From an uncultured Prevotellaceae bacterium (GTDB lineage: Bacteria > Bacteroidota > Bacteroidia > Bacteroidales > Bacteroidaceae): a stretch of 46,550 bases of DNA. The notes under the pieces were generated by a model. That model worked only from the letters and a program-made list of their open reading frames with translations, had not been told where the DNA came from and searched no databases. Of the stretch, positions 1 to 8,575 are shown piece by piece. The first letter of the stretch is position 1. Each line of letters starts with the position of its first letter. The position numbers were made by a program, and so were the translations under genes. Where the stretch lies: assembly GCA_937915745.1 (NCBI GenBank), contig CALGGJ010000090.1, forward strand, positions 1-46,550. The letters run 5' to 3'.

Positions 1-61
1 AGAATCGAACTGCTCTTTAGAGAATGAAAATCTCTCGTCCTAACCGATAGACGAAGGGACC
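1..61 (-). tRNA. tRNA-Glu (anticodon TTC), 3' end cut off by the window
   Basis: Read on the minus strand from 61, the sequence starts GGTCCCT (5' acceptor strand), followed by a D-arm with GGTTAGGAC and an anticodon arm with stem AGAGA/TCTCT around the 7-nt loop TTTTCAT. That places TTC at the anticodon, which decodes GAA/GAG glutamate codons. The T-arm begins with GTTCGATTC and runs off the window at position 1, so the acceptor 3' strand and CCA are not seen. A promoter-like box lies upstream at 138-168 on the same strand. Confidence 0.9.
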
Positions 62-137
62 AGCCTGTGACTAAAAGCCAAAGCAAACCGCAGCAGGCGG
101 GCAGACATCACTGCCCAGCACTTGTGATTTGCGGCTG

Positions 138-168
138 CAAAGTTAAGTACTTTATTTAAACTGACAAA
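138..168 (-). promoter_or_regulatory. Promoter for the tRNA-Glu transcript
   Basis: On the minus strand, TTTTG (ending at 165) is followed after 19 bp by TAACTTTG (145 to 138). This matches the Bacteroidetes sigma-ABfr consensus TTTG-N19/20-TAnnTTTG. It faces the tRNA gene, whose 5' end is 77 bp away. Confidence 0.6.
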
Positions 169-220
169 ACATTTTGCGACTTTTTTTCGTCCTGCACACA
201 TTTTTTTCCTCAATTATTCG

Positions 221-228
221 TAAATTTG
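221..228 (+). promoter_or_regulatory. -7 box for recO
   Basis: TAAATTTG fits the Bacteroidetes TAnnTTTG box and lies 36 bp upstream of the chosen recO start at 264. No clear TTTG is seen at the -33 position, only a T-rich stretch. The box also argues against a start at 174, which would lie upstream of it. Confidence 0.5.
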
Positions 229-263
229 CGGTCTGCAAACACTCAATCATCAACAGACAACAC

Positions 264-995
264 ATGGAACGCCTGAGAGGAATAGTACTTCGCACCGTGA
301 AATACGGCGACAGCAGCATAATAGTTGACATGCTGACCGACGGCCGAGGGCGGATGTCGGTCATGACACGCCGCACCTCACGGCCGACGGCCGAGGGCAG
401 CCGCATTCCGCCCTCACAACTCATGCCGCTGTCACTGCTGGAATTCGACTGCAACATCCACGGGCAAGGACACATGCCACACCCACACGCCATCACCTGC
501 TACCACACCTACACTTCGTTACAGTCACAACCGGTGAAGACAACACTCGCACTGTTCATTGCCGAATTCCTTTCGTATGCACTGAAAGAAGAAACCGGAA
601 ACCAACTACTCTACCAGTACCTGGAACAATCGTTCAAATGGCTCGATACGGCCGAACACAGATTTGCCAACTTCCACCTCGTACTCCTCATCCGACTCAC
701 ACGATTCATCGGCATCATGCCAAACATACAACGAACCGGCAAAAACCTCTATTTCGACCTCATCAACAGCGAATACAGCACAACGCAACCACTGCACCCT
801 CACTACCTCAACCCCGACGAGACACGACGCCTGCCATACATGCTACACATGAACTACGACAACATGCACCTATATGCACTCTCGCGACACCAACGCCGCC
901 GATGCCTCGAAATCATCAACGAATACTACCGCCTGCATCTGCCAGGATTCCGCGAACTGCAATCAATAGAAATACTGAGCGAGATATTTGACTGA
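264..995 (+). CDS. recO: DNA repair protein RecO
   Basis: RecO helps RecR load RecA onto SSB-coated single-stranded DNA in the RecFOR gap-repair pathway and anneals complementary strands. The 243-residue product opens with MERLRGIVLRTVKYGDSS, the typical RecO N-terminal OB-fold start, followed by the basic helical C-terminal part. The length fits the Bacteroidales family. The open frame extends upstream to 174, but those residues do not resemble RecO and would lie upstream of the -7 box, so the ATG at 264 is preferred. The gene is monocistronic: it faces xylA convergently and diverges from the tRNA-Glu gene. Confidence 0.9.
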   Translation: MERLRGIVLRTVKYGDSSIIVDMLTDGRGRMSVMTRRTSRPTAEGSRIPPSQLMPLSLLEFDCNIHGQGHMPHPHAITCYHTYTSLQSQPVKTTLALFIAEFLSYALKEETGNQLLYQYLEQSFKWLDTAEHRFANFHLVLLIRLTRFIGIMPNIQRTGKNLYFDLINSEYSTTQPLHPHYLNPDETRRLPYMLHMNYDNMHLYALSRHQRRRCLEIINEYYRLHLPGFRELQSIEILSEIFD

Positions 996-1002
996 CAACA
1001 AC

Positions 1003-1032
1003 AAAAAGCCCCCGCCAATCACAGCGGAGGCT
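1003..1032 (-). terminator. Intrinsic terminator of the xylBA operon
   Basis: On the minus strand an 8-bp stem with one mismatch (AGCC/CCGC arms at 1007-1015 and 1024-1032) is followed by TTTTT (1007-1003). It lies 85 bp beyond the xylA stop codon and just past the recO stop, so it may serve both converging genes. Confidence 0.65.
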
Positions 1033-1116
1033 CAGACCCAAATCATTCATTTGCCTTAAGCCCATGTTGCATCCCGGATGCCGGTCAGACACCATCAGGC
1101 AAAAGCAAGACATACA

Positions 1117-2430
1117 TTAAGCATACATTGCCACGATTGCCTCGTAAAGCTCCTGTTTGCCCGAAGTCAGCTTAGGCTCACCCACAGTCTTACCATATTC
1201 GTAAACCTGCTCGAATGTAAGCTCACCATTCTCAAATTTCTTACCCATACCCGAGTCGAACGAAGCATAACGCTCCTTCACCATCTGGCAAATCGGAGAC
1301 TCTTCAAGCAGCTTGGCGGCACTCTCCAAGGCATGAGCCATTGCATCCATGCCCGAGATGTGAGCTATGATGATGTCGTCAAGGTCGGTTGAATTACGGC
1401 GAGTCTTGGCATCAAAGTTAGTACCACCAGTGCCAAGTCCGCCGTTGCGGATAATCTGCATGAAGGCCTGAACAAGCTCAAACTGGTCGATAGGGAACTG
1501 GTCGGTATCCCATCCGTTCTGGTAGTCGCCACGGTTGGCATCAATACTGCCAAGCATACCGGCATCAACAGCACATGCAAGTTCATGTTCGAATGTATGG
1601 CCGGCCAGAGTGGCATGGTTCACCTCGATGTTCACCTTGAAGTCCTTGTCAAGCCCATGAGCCTTCAAGAAACCTATCACCGTCTCTGTATCTACATCAT
1701 ACTGATGCTTTGAAGGCTCCATTGGCTTCGGCTCGATAAGGAACGTACCCTTGAAACCCTTTGAACGCGCATAGTCGCGGGCCATGCCGAGCATCATTGC
1801 CATATGCTCCTTCTCGCGCTTCTGGTCGGTATTGAGCAACGACATATAACCCTCGCGACCACCCCAGAACACATAGTTCTCGGCACCAAGAGCTATACCT
1901 GCATCGATGGCATTCTTAATCTGAACGATAGCACGTGCCACTACGTCAAAGTCGGGATTGGTGCTGGCACCGTTCATATAACGCTTATTGCCGAATACAT
2001 TGGCCGTTGACCACAAAAGCTTCTTGCCTGTCTTATCCATCTTTTCCTTGAGATAAGCGACGATGGCCTTCATGTTTGCCTCGTATTCTTCAACCGATTC
2101 ACCCTCACTGATGAGGTCAACATCATGGAAACAGAAATAATCGATGCCCAGCTTCTCCATTATCTCAAATCCTGCATCGGCCTTGTTCTTTGCTATTTCA
2201 AGTGCGTCGGCACCACGATTCCAAGGGAAAGTCTTCGTTCCGCCACCAAACTGGTCGCCTCCCTCTGCACAAAGGGTGTGCCACCATGCCATTGCAAAAC
2301 GCAGCCAGTCGTGCATGGTCTTACCCATAATCACTTTATCGGCATCATAATAATGGAATGCCATCGGATTCTTTGAATCCTTACCTTCAAACTGAATCTT
2401 CTTGATTTCAGGAAAAAATTCTTTTGCCAT
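1117..2430 (-). CDS. xylA: Xylose isomerase XylA
   Basis: XylA interconverts D-xylose and D-xylulose, the first step of the isomerase pathway, and acts as a cytoplasmic metal-dependent tetramer. The 437-residue product has the long N-terminus typical of class II isomerases. The catalytic region includes the FHDVD motif with His102 and Asp105, and LIEPKP with Glu233 and Lys235 as metal and substrate ligands. EVNHATLAGHTFEHE and DANRGDYQNGWDTD supply further metal-binding residues. It lies 144 bp downstream of xylB on the same strand and very likely shares its transcript. Nothing is truncated or odd. Confidence 0.97.
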   Translation of the reverse strand: MAKEFFPEIKKIQFEGKDSKNPMAFHYYDADKVIMGKTMHDWLRFAMAWWHTLCAEGGDQFGGGTKTFPWNRGADALEIAKNKADAGFEIMEKLGIDYFCFHDVDLISEGESVEEYEANMKAIVAYLKEKMDKTGKKLLWSTANVFGNKRYMNGASTNPDFDVVARAIVQIKNAIDAGIALGAENYVFWGGREGYMSLLNTDQKREKEHMAMMLGMARDYARSKGFKGTFLIEPKPMEPSKHQYDVDTETVIGFLKAHGLDKDFKVNIEVNHATLAGHTFEHELACAVDAGMLGSIDANRGDYQNGWDTDQFPIDQFELVQAFMQIIRNGGLGTGGTNFDAKTRRNSTDLDDIIIAHISGMDAMAHALESAAKLLEESPICQMVKERYASFDSGMGKKFENGELTFEQVYEYGKTVGEPKLTSGKQELYEAIVAMYA

Positions 2431-2574
2431 AGTTGATTTACTTTAGTGAATTAATATTGATGGTTACTTGTTCTATATTTGTTTTATATTTGTTGTTTTA
2501 TCTGCTGGTTAAGTGGGTTGTGTTTGTTGTTTATCTTGTTTTACCTGCCTGTTACATTCAGGACTGCCTGCCGA

Positions 2575-4080
2575 TTACTCCCGAGACTGCCTGCCGGCAA
2601 TTTGTTTCAGGATTGACTTCCAGCGTTCGTAAGCCTCTGCGTATGCTGCCGCGTTTGCCACATCCGGAACGATGGTTGTATTGTGTTGCAATGTTGCGAA
2701 TGCCTCGTCGCTGTCCTTATATATTCCCACACCCATGCCTGCACCCTTGGCTGCTCCTGCTGCACCGTCAGTTTCATACAACTCTATCGTTGCACCGGTG
2801 ATTGAAGCCAATGTAAGCCTGAACATTGGGTTGAGGAACATATTGGCATGCCCGGCCTTGATAGTGCGAATCTCCATACCCATCTGGCGCATTATCTCCA
2901 TGCCATAAGCGAATGAGAAGACTATACCTTCTTGTGCAGCGCGCAGCAAGTGTGCCTTCTTGTGGATGTTGAAGTTCAGTCCATGAATGCTGCATCCCAC
3001 TTCCTTGTTCTGCAACAGACGTTCTGCTCCGTTTCCAAACGGTATGATTGTTAGTCCGTCCGAACCGACTGGCACTTGGTCGGCCAATATGTTCATATCG
3101 CCGTAGCCGACTCCCTCGGGTGCCACATTGCGACGCATCCATGCATTGAGAATACCTGTACCATTGATGCACAGCAAAACTCCGAGTCGGGTATCCGGCT
3201 GATGATGATTTACGTGTGCAAACGTATTGACTCGCGACAGAGGGTCGTAGTTCACATCGCCCAGCACACCATATACCACGCCCGACGTTCCACCTGTAGC
3301 AGCTATTTCGCCTGGTTTCATCACATTGAGCGAAAGGGCGTTGTTGGGTTGGTCGCCTCCACGGTAGGCAATAGGTGTGCCTGCTTGTAAGCCAAGTTCC
3401 TCAGCTACGGCATCACACACGGTTGACTGTACCGAGAATGTAGGTACAATCTCTGGTATGATGTCATCGGGGAAACCATAGTATTCCATCACGTCACGGC
3501 TCACACAATCATTTTTGAAATCCCAAAACATACCTTCTGACAGGCCAGAGATGGTAGTATTGATTGTTCCACCGCTCAGTTTCATGGCGATATAGTCTCC
3601 CGGCAACATTATTTTATATATTTGTACGAACAGTTCTGGTTCGTTCTGCTTCACCCAAGCTAACTTGGCGGCGGTGAAGTTGCCTGGTGAATTAAGCAGG
3701 TGGGTAAGGCATTGTTCGTGTCCGATGGCATCGAATGCTTCATTGCCGTATGGCACTGCACGCCCGTCACACCAGATGATGCTTGGCCGCAGAGGCTTGC
3801 CTGTGCGGTCAACACACACCAATCCGTGCATTTGATAGCTTATACCTATTGCTTTCACATCGTGTAGTCGGCGGGTGCCGTCAGTCTCGAGTTTTTTGGT
3901 TGCCTCCTTCAAACTGTGCCACCAATCTTCTGGCTCTTGCTCTGCCCATCCTGCTTTTTTGGCAATGATAGGGGCTTCCACTTCGGGGTAAAAGGCTGAT
4001 GCCACACATTGCCCTGTCTCCGCATCGACCAGCGACGCCTTCACCGACGATGTTCCTATATCATATCCTAGTAAATACAT
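2575..4080 (-). CDS. xylB: Xylulokinase XylB
   Basis: XylB phosphorylates D-xylulose with ATP to xylulose 5-phosphate, feeding the pentose phosphate pathway. The 501-residue product is an FGGY-family kinase: N-terminal phosphate-binding motif YDIGTSSVK, substrate region YQMHGLV, and the second ATPase-fold phosphate motif GGTSGVVYG. The frame is open 10 codons further upstream, but homologues begin near MYLLGYDIGT, so the start at 4080 is chosen. The gene leads the xylB-xylA operon. A 12-bp direct repeat (gactgcctgccg) at the 3' end and just beyond it suggests a small duplication at the C-terminus. Confidence 0.95.
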   Translation of the reverse strand: MYLLGYDIGTSSVKASLVDAETGQCVASAFYPEVEAPIIAKKAGWAEQEPEDWWHSLKEATKKLETDGTRRLHDVKAIGISYQMHGLVCVDRTGKPLRPSIIWCDGRAVPYGNEAFDAIGHEQCLTHLLNSPGNFTAAKLAWVKQNEPELFVQIYKIMLPGDYIAMKLSGGTINTTISGLSEGMFWDFKNDCVSRDVMEYYGFPDDIIPEIVPTFSVQSTVCDAVAEELGLQAGTPIAYRGGDQPNNALSLNVMKPGEIAATGGTSGVVYGVLGDVNYDPLSRVNTFAHVNHHQPDTRLGVLLCINGTGILNAWMRRNVAPEGVGYGDMNILADQVPVGSDGLTIIPFGNGAERLLQNKEVGCSIHGLNFNIHKKAHLLRAAQEGIVFSFAYGMEIMRQMGMEIRTIKAGHANMFLNPMFRLTLASITGATIELYETDGAAGAAKGAGMGVGIYKDSDEAFATLQHNTTIVPDVANAAAYAEAYERWKSILKQIAGRQSRE

Positions 4081-4139
4081 AGTTGTTGTTTTTGGGTTAA
4101 ATGTATGCAAGTATTCGTTTATTGTATCATTATCGATTG

Positions 4140-4147
4140 CAAAGATA
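4140..4147 (-). promoter_or_regulatory. -7 box for xylBA
   Basis: On the minus strand TATCTTTG matches TAnnTTTG and lies 59 bp upstream of the xylB start. No TTTG stands at the right distance upstream, which fits a promoter needing an activator, though no activator site is recognised. Confidence 0.45.
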
Positions 4148-4261
4148 GCAGTTTTTTTTGAATTTATCAGATGTATCGGTTTTTTTCATTGAAACTATAT
4201 ACATAAGATTATTCCCGTGCTGGTGCGACTATTTGTTTATTTCCTATTTTTGTACAACCTT

Positions 4262-7200
4262 TTATCTTAGCATAACCTTCTTGTTTCTGCCGTCGGATTG
4301 CGTTATGATGTATAATCCGGGCTTTAGTCTGTCTGTATCAGTTCCCACAAATACACCGCTGGTTGTATAGATTCCTGTAATTGACAGGCCTGCCGTTTGC
4401 GATCTGTCGGTGTGTGCGAGTTGTATGCCATCGGCATGATTGAGGTCTGCCTGTATGCCCTCGTCGGTTCCGATATAGCGGTCGAATATGTGTTGTGCAT
4501 TTGTCTCGCCTATTGTCGGTCGTGCCATGACGTATAGGTTGTTGCCGCCGTCCGGATATCGTCCTACCGACTGGTCGCCGTCGTGGGCGTTATATACGAG
4601 TTGGTCGGCAAATCCGTCGGCAAGTGTAGGGTGGGCTTCGAAGTATGCGGGGTTGTTTGCCACGAATTCGGCCGAAGATGAGAGTATTACCATCTGTCCG
4701 TCTTCGTTGCCGAGTTTGAACAATGTATGCAGGTTCATCAGGTTCCGGTAGTTGGTTGTGGCGGCAAGGCTTCTCTCGAGCGGTTCGAGCTTATCGGCCC
4801 ACACGACAAGGTGTCCTCCGGCCGGAATGAGGGTGTTGAGTCCTGGCCGGCTTGATGGTATCTGATATTTTTGCGGTTTGTTTATATTATCGCTCAGGTA
4901 CAGGCCTGCCACGTCTATGGTCATGTCGGTGGTGTTGTAGAGTTCTATCCAGTCGTTTTTCTTGAAATATTCATTCACATATACCGTATTGCCTGCACTC
5001 ACCTCGTTTATACGTATCGGTGCAAATGGTTCGTTGTTGTCTTCAATGAAGAGTGCCGAGCCTTGGTGTACTATCGACTCGTCGGCCACCGGTTCGTAGA
5101 TGGCTTCTATATCGTAGTGGGTGGTGGTAGAGAGGTTGTCGAAATCTAGTTCTTCGGTTGTCACTCCATCGGTAAGTGTACCGATTGTGAGCGATGCCGT
5201 CCAGTAGAAGTCTGAGGAGGTTGCACTGGTGTTGTGTACTTCCACGGCTATGGTATTGGTACCGGAATGCAGCAACGAGTTGTCGATGATTATTTGTCCG
5301 GCGTATGCCTCACTTCCCACATAGGTTGTTGAATACTGGCTGTAGGTTATTTTGCCCTCTGGCATGAGATATCGGGTTACTTCCTGCCCGTTTATGTATA
5401 TAACACATCCGTCGTCAACATAATAGTTCAGTTGTACTACCTGGTTGTCGGTTGGTGTTTTGCCCAGCACGAACTTTCGGCGGAAATAGCTGGTAGGTCG
5501 TTTGTTGCTCGAGTTGGTTCCATAGTCGAGGGTGGTTTTTATATCGGTTGAACCCGACACGCCTTTTATCGTGCCGTACCCGAATGGTGCCGTTCCCGAA
5601 CTCCAATTGGTTGCGTCGTAATCGGCCGATTGCCAGTTGGTGTTGTCGAGCGAGCCCTTGTCATAGTAGCTCCATGTGGTATTGGTGTTGAACAACGTTG
5701 TGAGGTTGGCGATGCCTCCACTGCCTTTCCATCCTTTGAACCTATATCCGGCCGGTGCCGATGTTGTGAGTTGCACCGGAGCGAAGAGTGTTCCGTCAAA
5801 ATGTCCGGTCGGTATCTTCACTCCGTTTACCATGATGTCGGCTTGTGGCAGGTTGCTGCCTATTGTCACGTTGTAGCTCTTGCTTAAGCTGAAGTAACTG
5901 CGCAGGGCGTTGACTCGGGCATTGCGCCGGCTGTTGTCGGTGATAGCTGTCATGAGCGAATTGCCCGACAGGCTGGTGTTCGACCCGCTCTGGCCTACAA
6001 TCCTCCACGGACTTTTGCCGTCCATGGCGAGGGCCGGCTCAATATAATTGGCCATGTCGGTTATTATTTGCTTTGAGCGCTCGGCATCGAAGATGCTTCC
6101 TGCCACAATACAGTAGGTATCGATAAACTTACGTTTGAACTCCTCGCGTTGCAGCATGTTCACGAATAGTTGGATGAGCGAGTTGGTACTTCCCCATCCC
6201 CAGGTGTTGATTTTCATACTGTTGAGCATGTTGTCGTTCGTGAAACCCTGGTCGAGGTCCATAAACACGAGGTGGAAGCGTCCGTCGTTGCGCGAGCGGA
6301 AACCTTTCACGTTGTTGGAGTTGGTCACCCAGTCGTTACATCCCACATAACACTCTGCTGCCATGTAGTTGCAGTACTCATCTATATCTACCAAGTTGCA
6401 TATCTGCTGCCATATATCATCATTATTCGGTTGGTTGGCCAGTTGTGTTGTCAGGCTCAGCCACTTCTGATAGGCTACATCGTCGCCCACCATTTGTTTG
6501 TATCCGCCGCTGAACTCAAACTGGTCCATGTCGTCCTTGTCTATACCATAGTTGCTGTATGCGAAGTTCTTGTTGTTGGTCTCTCTCAGGTTGAACATAA
6601 ACTGGTACTGACCATTGATGAAGATGTGTGCCGGTTGCCATGCCTGGCAATCGATATAGAATCCGCTCGAGCGTAGTATCTCGTGTATTGCAGCATCGTA
6701 TATGCGGCAGTTGCAGTCGTTGCCGCCGTTTCGCACAATGATGGCCTTGTTCTTGATGTATGGTTTCGATTCGAATATAGGATAGTCAAGGTAATTCATG
6801 CCCTCATATACTTTGGCGGCCTTCAGCTTGAATGATGCAGCCGGTTTGAAGTGTCGGCTCCATCCGCCACTCACCTCGAAGTCGGTCTCCTGGTCGAGGG
6901 CCACACTATATTCCGACATGGAGTCGGGCACAAGATACTCGAAGTTCACGGGCCGCTCCCAGCTCCTGTTTTTATTGCTCGACTGGTTGCCGTTGCCGCC
7001 ATTACCACCTATACCGTTGGTGCCGTCAACATAAGCTCCGATGCGGTTGTCGTAGAGGTTCTTCCTGTCGGTCACAACCGATACAATCGGCAGGTAATAC
7101 CCTTTGTCGTTGTATATATACGTACGGGTCACAACCGCACTTGGCAGCCATCCGTCTTGGAAGAGGCGGAAACGGAACACATAATTGCCGTCTTCCACCC

Positions 7201-7888
7201 TGAACAGGCCGTCGGCGCTCGTCTCGCCATTGGTAAGTGTAGGTGTGGTCCCATCGGTTGTGTAGCGCAACGTAGCACCATCGGGAATTGCCACCTGCAC
7301 CTGGAACGGCATCGTATAAACCGTTCCTCCACGATCAACCAGCGGTGGTGGCAGCTGCTCGTCGGCAAAGGTGCTGCCCACATTGGTGGCACCCTGTGTA
7401 GGAGTCGAGGTGAAGCGCCATTCAGGGCCGCCATCGGCGGTGCGGGCAAAACTCACCCGCGACACTGCGGGCGGGTAAGCCTGAGTCAGAATCAGTTGTC
7501 CGCTGCTATTCGACAAATATATAGTGCCTCCGTCGGCATTGAGTTTGAAGCCTACTTGCTTGCCCGACTCCGTGCTGTACTCATTGCCTGTGGAATAATG
7601 GTCGAACCAAAGAGTCTTGAAGCCTTTAGACGCAACCGAGCCTATATTACTGGCAAGGCGGAACTTGCGCAGGTTGTCACGCTCGTCACTTATATACATG
7701 TTGTTCATGCTTACAGAGGCCGAGGTGGGATTATAAATCTCTATCCAACCGCCGTAGTTAAACGAAGGGTCAATCATCATGTCGATATTTCCAACCATCA
7801 CTTCGTTTACCACTATTGTCTCTTGTGCCTTGATGTTGACGTATGCGGCCGTTACAAACAACAGCACCGATACTATTAAGTGTCTCAT
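4262..7888 (-). CDS. Exported CotH-kinase-like, lamin-tail-domain protein with T9SS tail
   Basis: A 1208-residue exported protein. After a signal peptide (about residues 1-21, ending KAQ) comes a lamin-tail domain (VNEVMVGN, WIEIYNP), a chitobiase-type C-terminal beta module (LRYTTDGTTPT), and a CotH-like region of about 300 residues including KNKAIIVRNGGND, FNLRETNNKNF and VFMDLDQGF. A galactose-binding-like beta domain follows (YYVDDGCVIYINGQEV), then a second lamin-tail domain (RINEVSAGN, NDWIELYN). The last about 70 residues resemble a type A T9SS sorting tail (GLYIITQ ... KKVMLR). CotH proteins are atypical kinases in Bacillus spore coats; here surface exposure is likely but the substrate is unknown. 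It stands alone between the xyl operon and a divergent spacer. Confidence 0.85.
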   Translation of the reverse strand: MRHLIVSVLLFVTAAYVNIKAQETIVVNEVMVGNIDMMIDPSFNYGGWIEIYNPTSASVSMNNMYISDERDNLRKFRLASNIGSVASKGFKTLWFDHYSTGNEYSTESGKQVGFKLNADGGTIYLSNSSGQLILTQAYPPAVSRVSFARTADGGPEWRFTSTPTQGATNVGSTFADEQLPPPLVDRGGTVYTMPFQVQVAIPDGATLRYTTDGTTPTLTNGETSADGLFRVEDGNYVFRFRLFQDGWLPSAVVTRTYIYNDKGYYLPIVSVVTDRKNLYDNRIGAYVDGTNGIGGNGGNGNQSSNKNRSWERPVNFEYLVPDSMSEYSVALDQETDFEVSGGWSRHFKPAASFKLKAAKVYEGMNYLDYPIFESKPYIKNKAIIVRNGGNDCNCRIYDAAIHEILRSSGFYIDCQAWQPAHIFINGQYQFMFNLRETNNKNFAYSNYGIDKDDMDQFEFSGGYKQMVGDDVAYQKWLSLTTQLANQPNNDDIWQQICNLVDIDEYCNYMAAECYVGCNDWVTNSNNVKGFRSRNDGRFHLVFMDLDQGFTNDNMLNSMKINTWGWGSTNSLIQLFVNMLQREEFKRKFIDTYCIVAGSIFDAERSKQIITDMANYIEPALAMDGKSPWRIVGQSGSNTSLSGNSLMTAITDNSRRNARVNALRSYFSLSKSYNVTIGSNLPQADIMVNGVKIPTGHFDGTLFAPVQLTTSAPAGYRFKGWKGSGGIANLTTLFNTNTTWSYYDKGSLDNTNWQSADYDATNWSSGTAPFGYGTIKGVSGSTDIKTTLDYGTNSSNKRPTSYFRRKFVLGKTPTDNQVVQLNYYVDDGCVIYINGQEVTRYLMPEGKITYSQYSTTYVGSEAYAGQIIIDNSLLHSGTNTIAVEVHNTSATSSDFYWTASLTIGTLTDGVTTEELDFDNLSTTTHYDIEAIYEPVADESIVHQGSALFIEDNNEPFAPIRINEVSAGNTVYVNEYFKKNDWIELYNTTDMTIDVAGLYLSDNINKPQKYQIPSSRPGLNTLIPAGGHLVVWADKLEPLERSLAATTNYRNLMNLHTLFKLGNEDGQMVILSSSAEFVANNPAYFEAHPTLADGFADQLVYNAHDGDQSVGRYPDGGNNLYVMARPTIGETNAQHIFDRYIGTDEGIQADLNHADGIQLAHTDRSQTAGLSITGIYTTSGVFVGTDTDRLKPGLYIITQSDGRNKKVMLR

Positions 7889-7967
7889 AGTAAGTTGATA
7901 TTCGTCATAAGTATTCTGATTGCCAAAAAAAACGCAATGAACACGTTATTGTGCAGGCTTCAGGGTA

Positions 7968-7975
7968 CAAAGTTA
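7968..7975 (-). promoter_or_regulatory. -7 box for the CotH-like gene
   Basis: TAACTTTG on the minus strand, 79 bp upstream of the start at 7888. No matching -33 TTTG was found at the usual spacing. Confidence 0.4.
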
Positions 7976-8052
7976 GCAAGATTTTCCGACTCATTATATA
8001 ATATTATGATAAATAATTTGCAAAAATGAAACATTACACTATAAAACATCCA

Positions 8053-8259
8053 TCATTTGCCATACATGGTATCAACATCTACTTCAACACACAGTTTCTC
8101 ATACCGCACCAACAACCAATCGCCAATTCGTATTACACGTCTGTTTCCTACAATGAAACGGACGTTTAACCCAATTCGCCTATTCGCATTATGATGATTG
8201 TAAGTATCTTTTGAGCAGGCTTCTTGCGGCATTGAAGGAGTAATGGGACCGGATTTCAC
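8053..8259 (-). pseudogene. Possible leftover 3' end of a C-type-lectin/FGE-like gene
   Basis: A 68-codon open frame in the spacer before dcp3. It has no promoter-like box and no convincing start. It contains NHHNANRRIGLNVRF, which resembles the end of formylglycine-generating-enzyme or C-type-lectin folds, including variable proteins of diversity-generating retroelements (usual form NNNANxRNxGFR). The rest (VGNRRVIRIGDWLLVRYE) is unrecognised. It is best read as a fragment, and may be a chance frame. Confidence 0.2.
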
Positions 8260-8383
8260 CCTTCCTTTTCGTTAGGCCAGATGACCGGAGGGAGGGGGGT
8301 GTCGGGGCCGGATGGACCGTCCCGTCTGAAGAGGAGACGAGCGAAGCAGATGGAGTGGCGGAGCCAAATGGCTCTTTGCGAGA

Positions 8384-8447
8384 CCGTGAGTGCGCAGTCG
8401 CAGGGTCGTGAGTGCGCAGTCGCAGGGCCGTGAGTGCGCAGTCGCGG
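8384..8447. repeat. 22-bp tandem repeat, three copies
   Basis: Units begin at 8384, 8406 and 8428 with the form yCGTGAGTGCGCAGTCGC plus AGGG; the last copy is 20 bp. They are nearly identical, with no spacers, so this is not CRISPR. The core GAGTGCGCA is shared with a separate 22-bp tandem array at 42119-42198. Confidence 0.9.
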
Positions 8448-8532
8448 ATAAGTTTAAGTTGGTTTTATTTTGTTTTATCACTTTTTGTTAATTTTATGAC
8501 AACACCTTGGTGGCGGATAAAAAAATAATTCG

Positions 8533-8540
8533 TAACTTTG
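8533..8540 (+). promoter_or_regulatory. -7 box for the DPP III gene
   Basis: TAACTTTG lies 35 bp upstream of the ATG at 8576. A TTGG at 8507 is the nearest -33 candidate, with spacing slightly long. Confidence 0.5.
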
Positions 8541-8575
8541 TGGTCTGAAACAAAAACACACATTAATATATTAGT

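Larger units (their letters stand above)
7889..8575. other. 687-bp divergent spacer
   Basis: Holds the two outward-facing promoters (7968-7975 minus, 8533-8540 plus), the possible gene fragment at 8053-8259, a G-rich stretch at 8270-8340 that begins with a sequence repeated at 44345-44369, and a 22-bp tandem repeat at 8384-8447. No intact gene is recognisable. Confidence 0.6.

Noticed and set aside
174..263. Upstream extension of recO
   Set aside because: Lies across the -7 box and encodes a hydrophobic stretch not found in RecO.
6851..7879. 342-codon plus-strand frame
   Set aside because: It lies wholly antisense to the CotH-like gene, shows no domain, and reflects the GC-rich third positions of the real gene.
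8272..8481. 69-codon minus frame across the 22-bp repeats
   Set aside because: The codons simply translate the tandem repeat and G-rich DNA; no protein signature.
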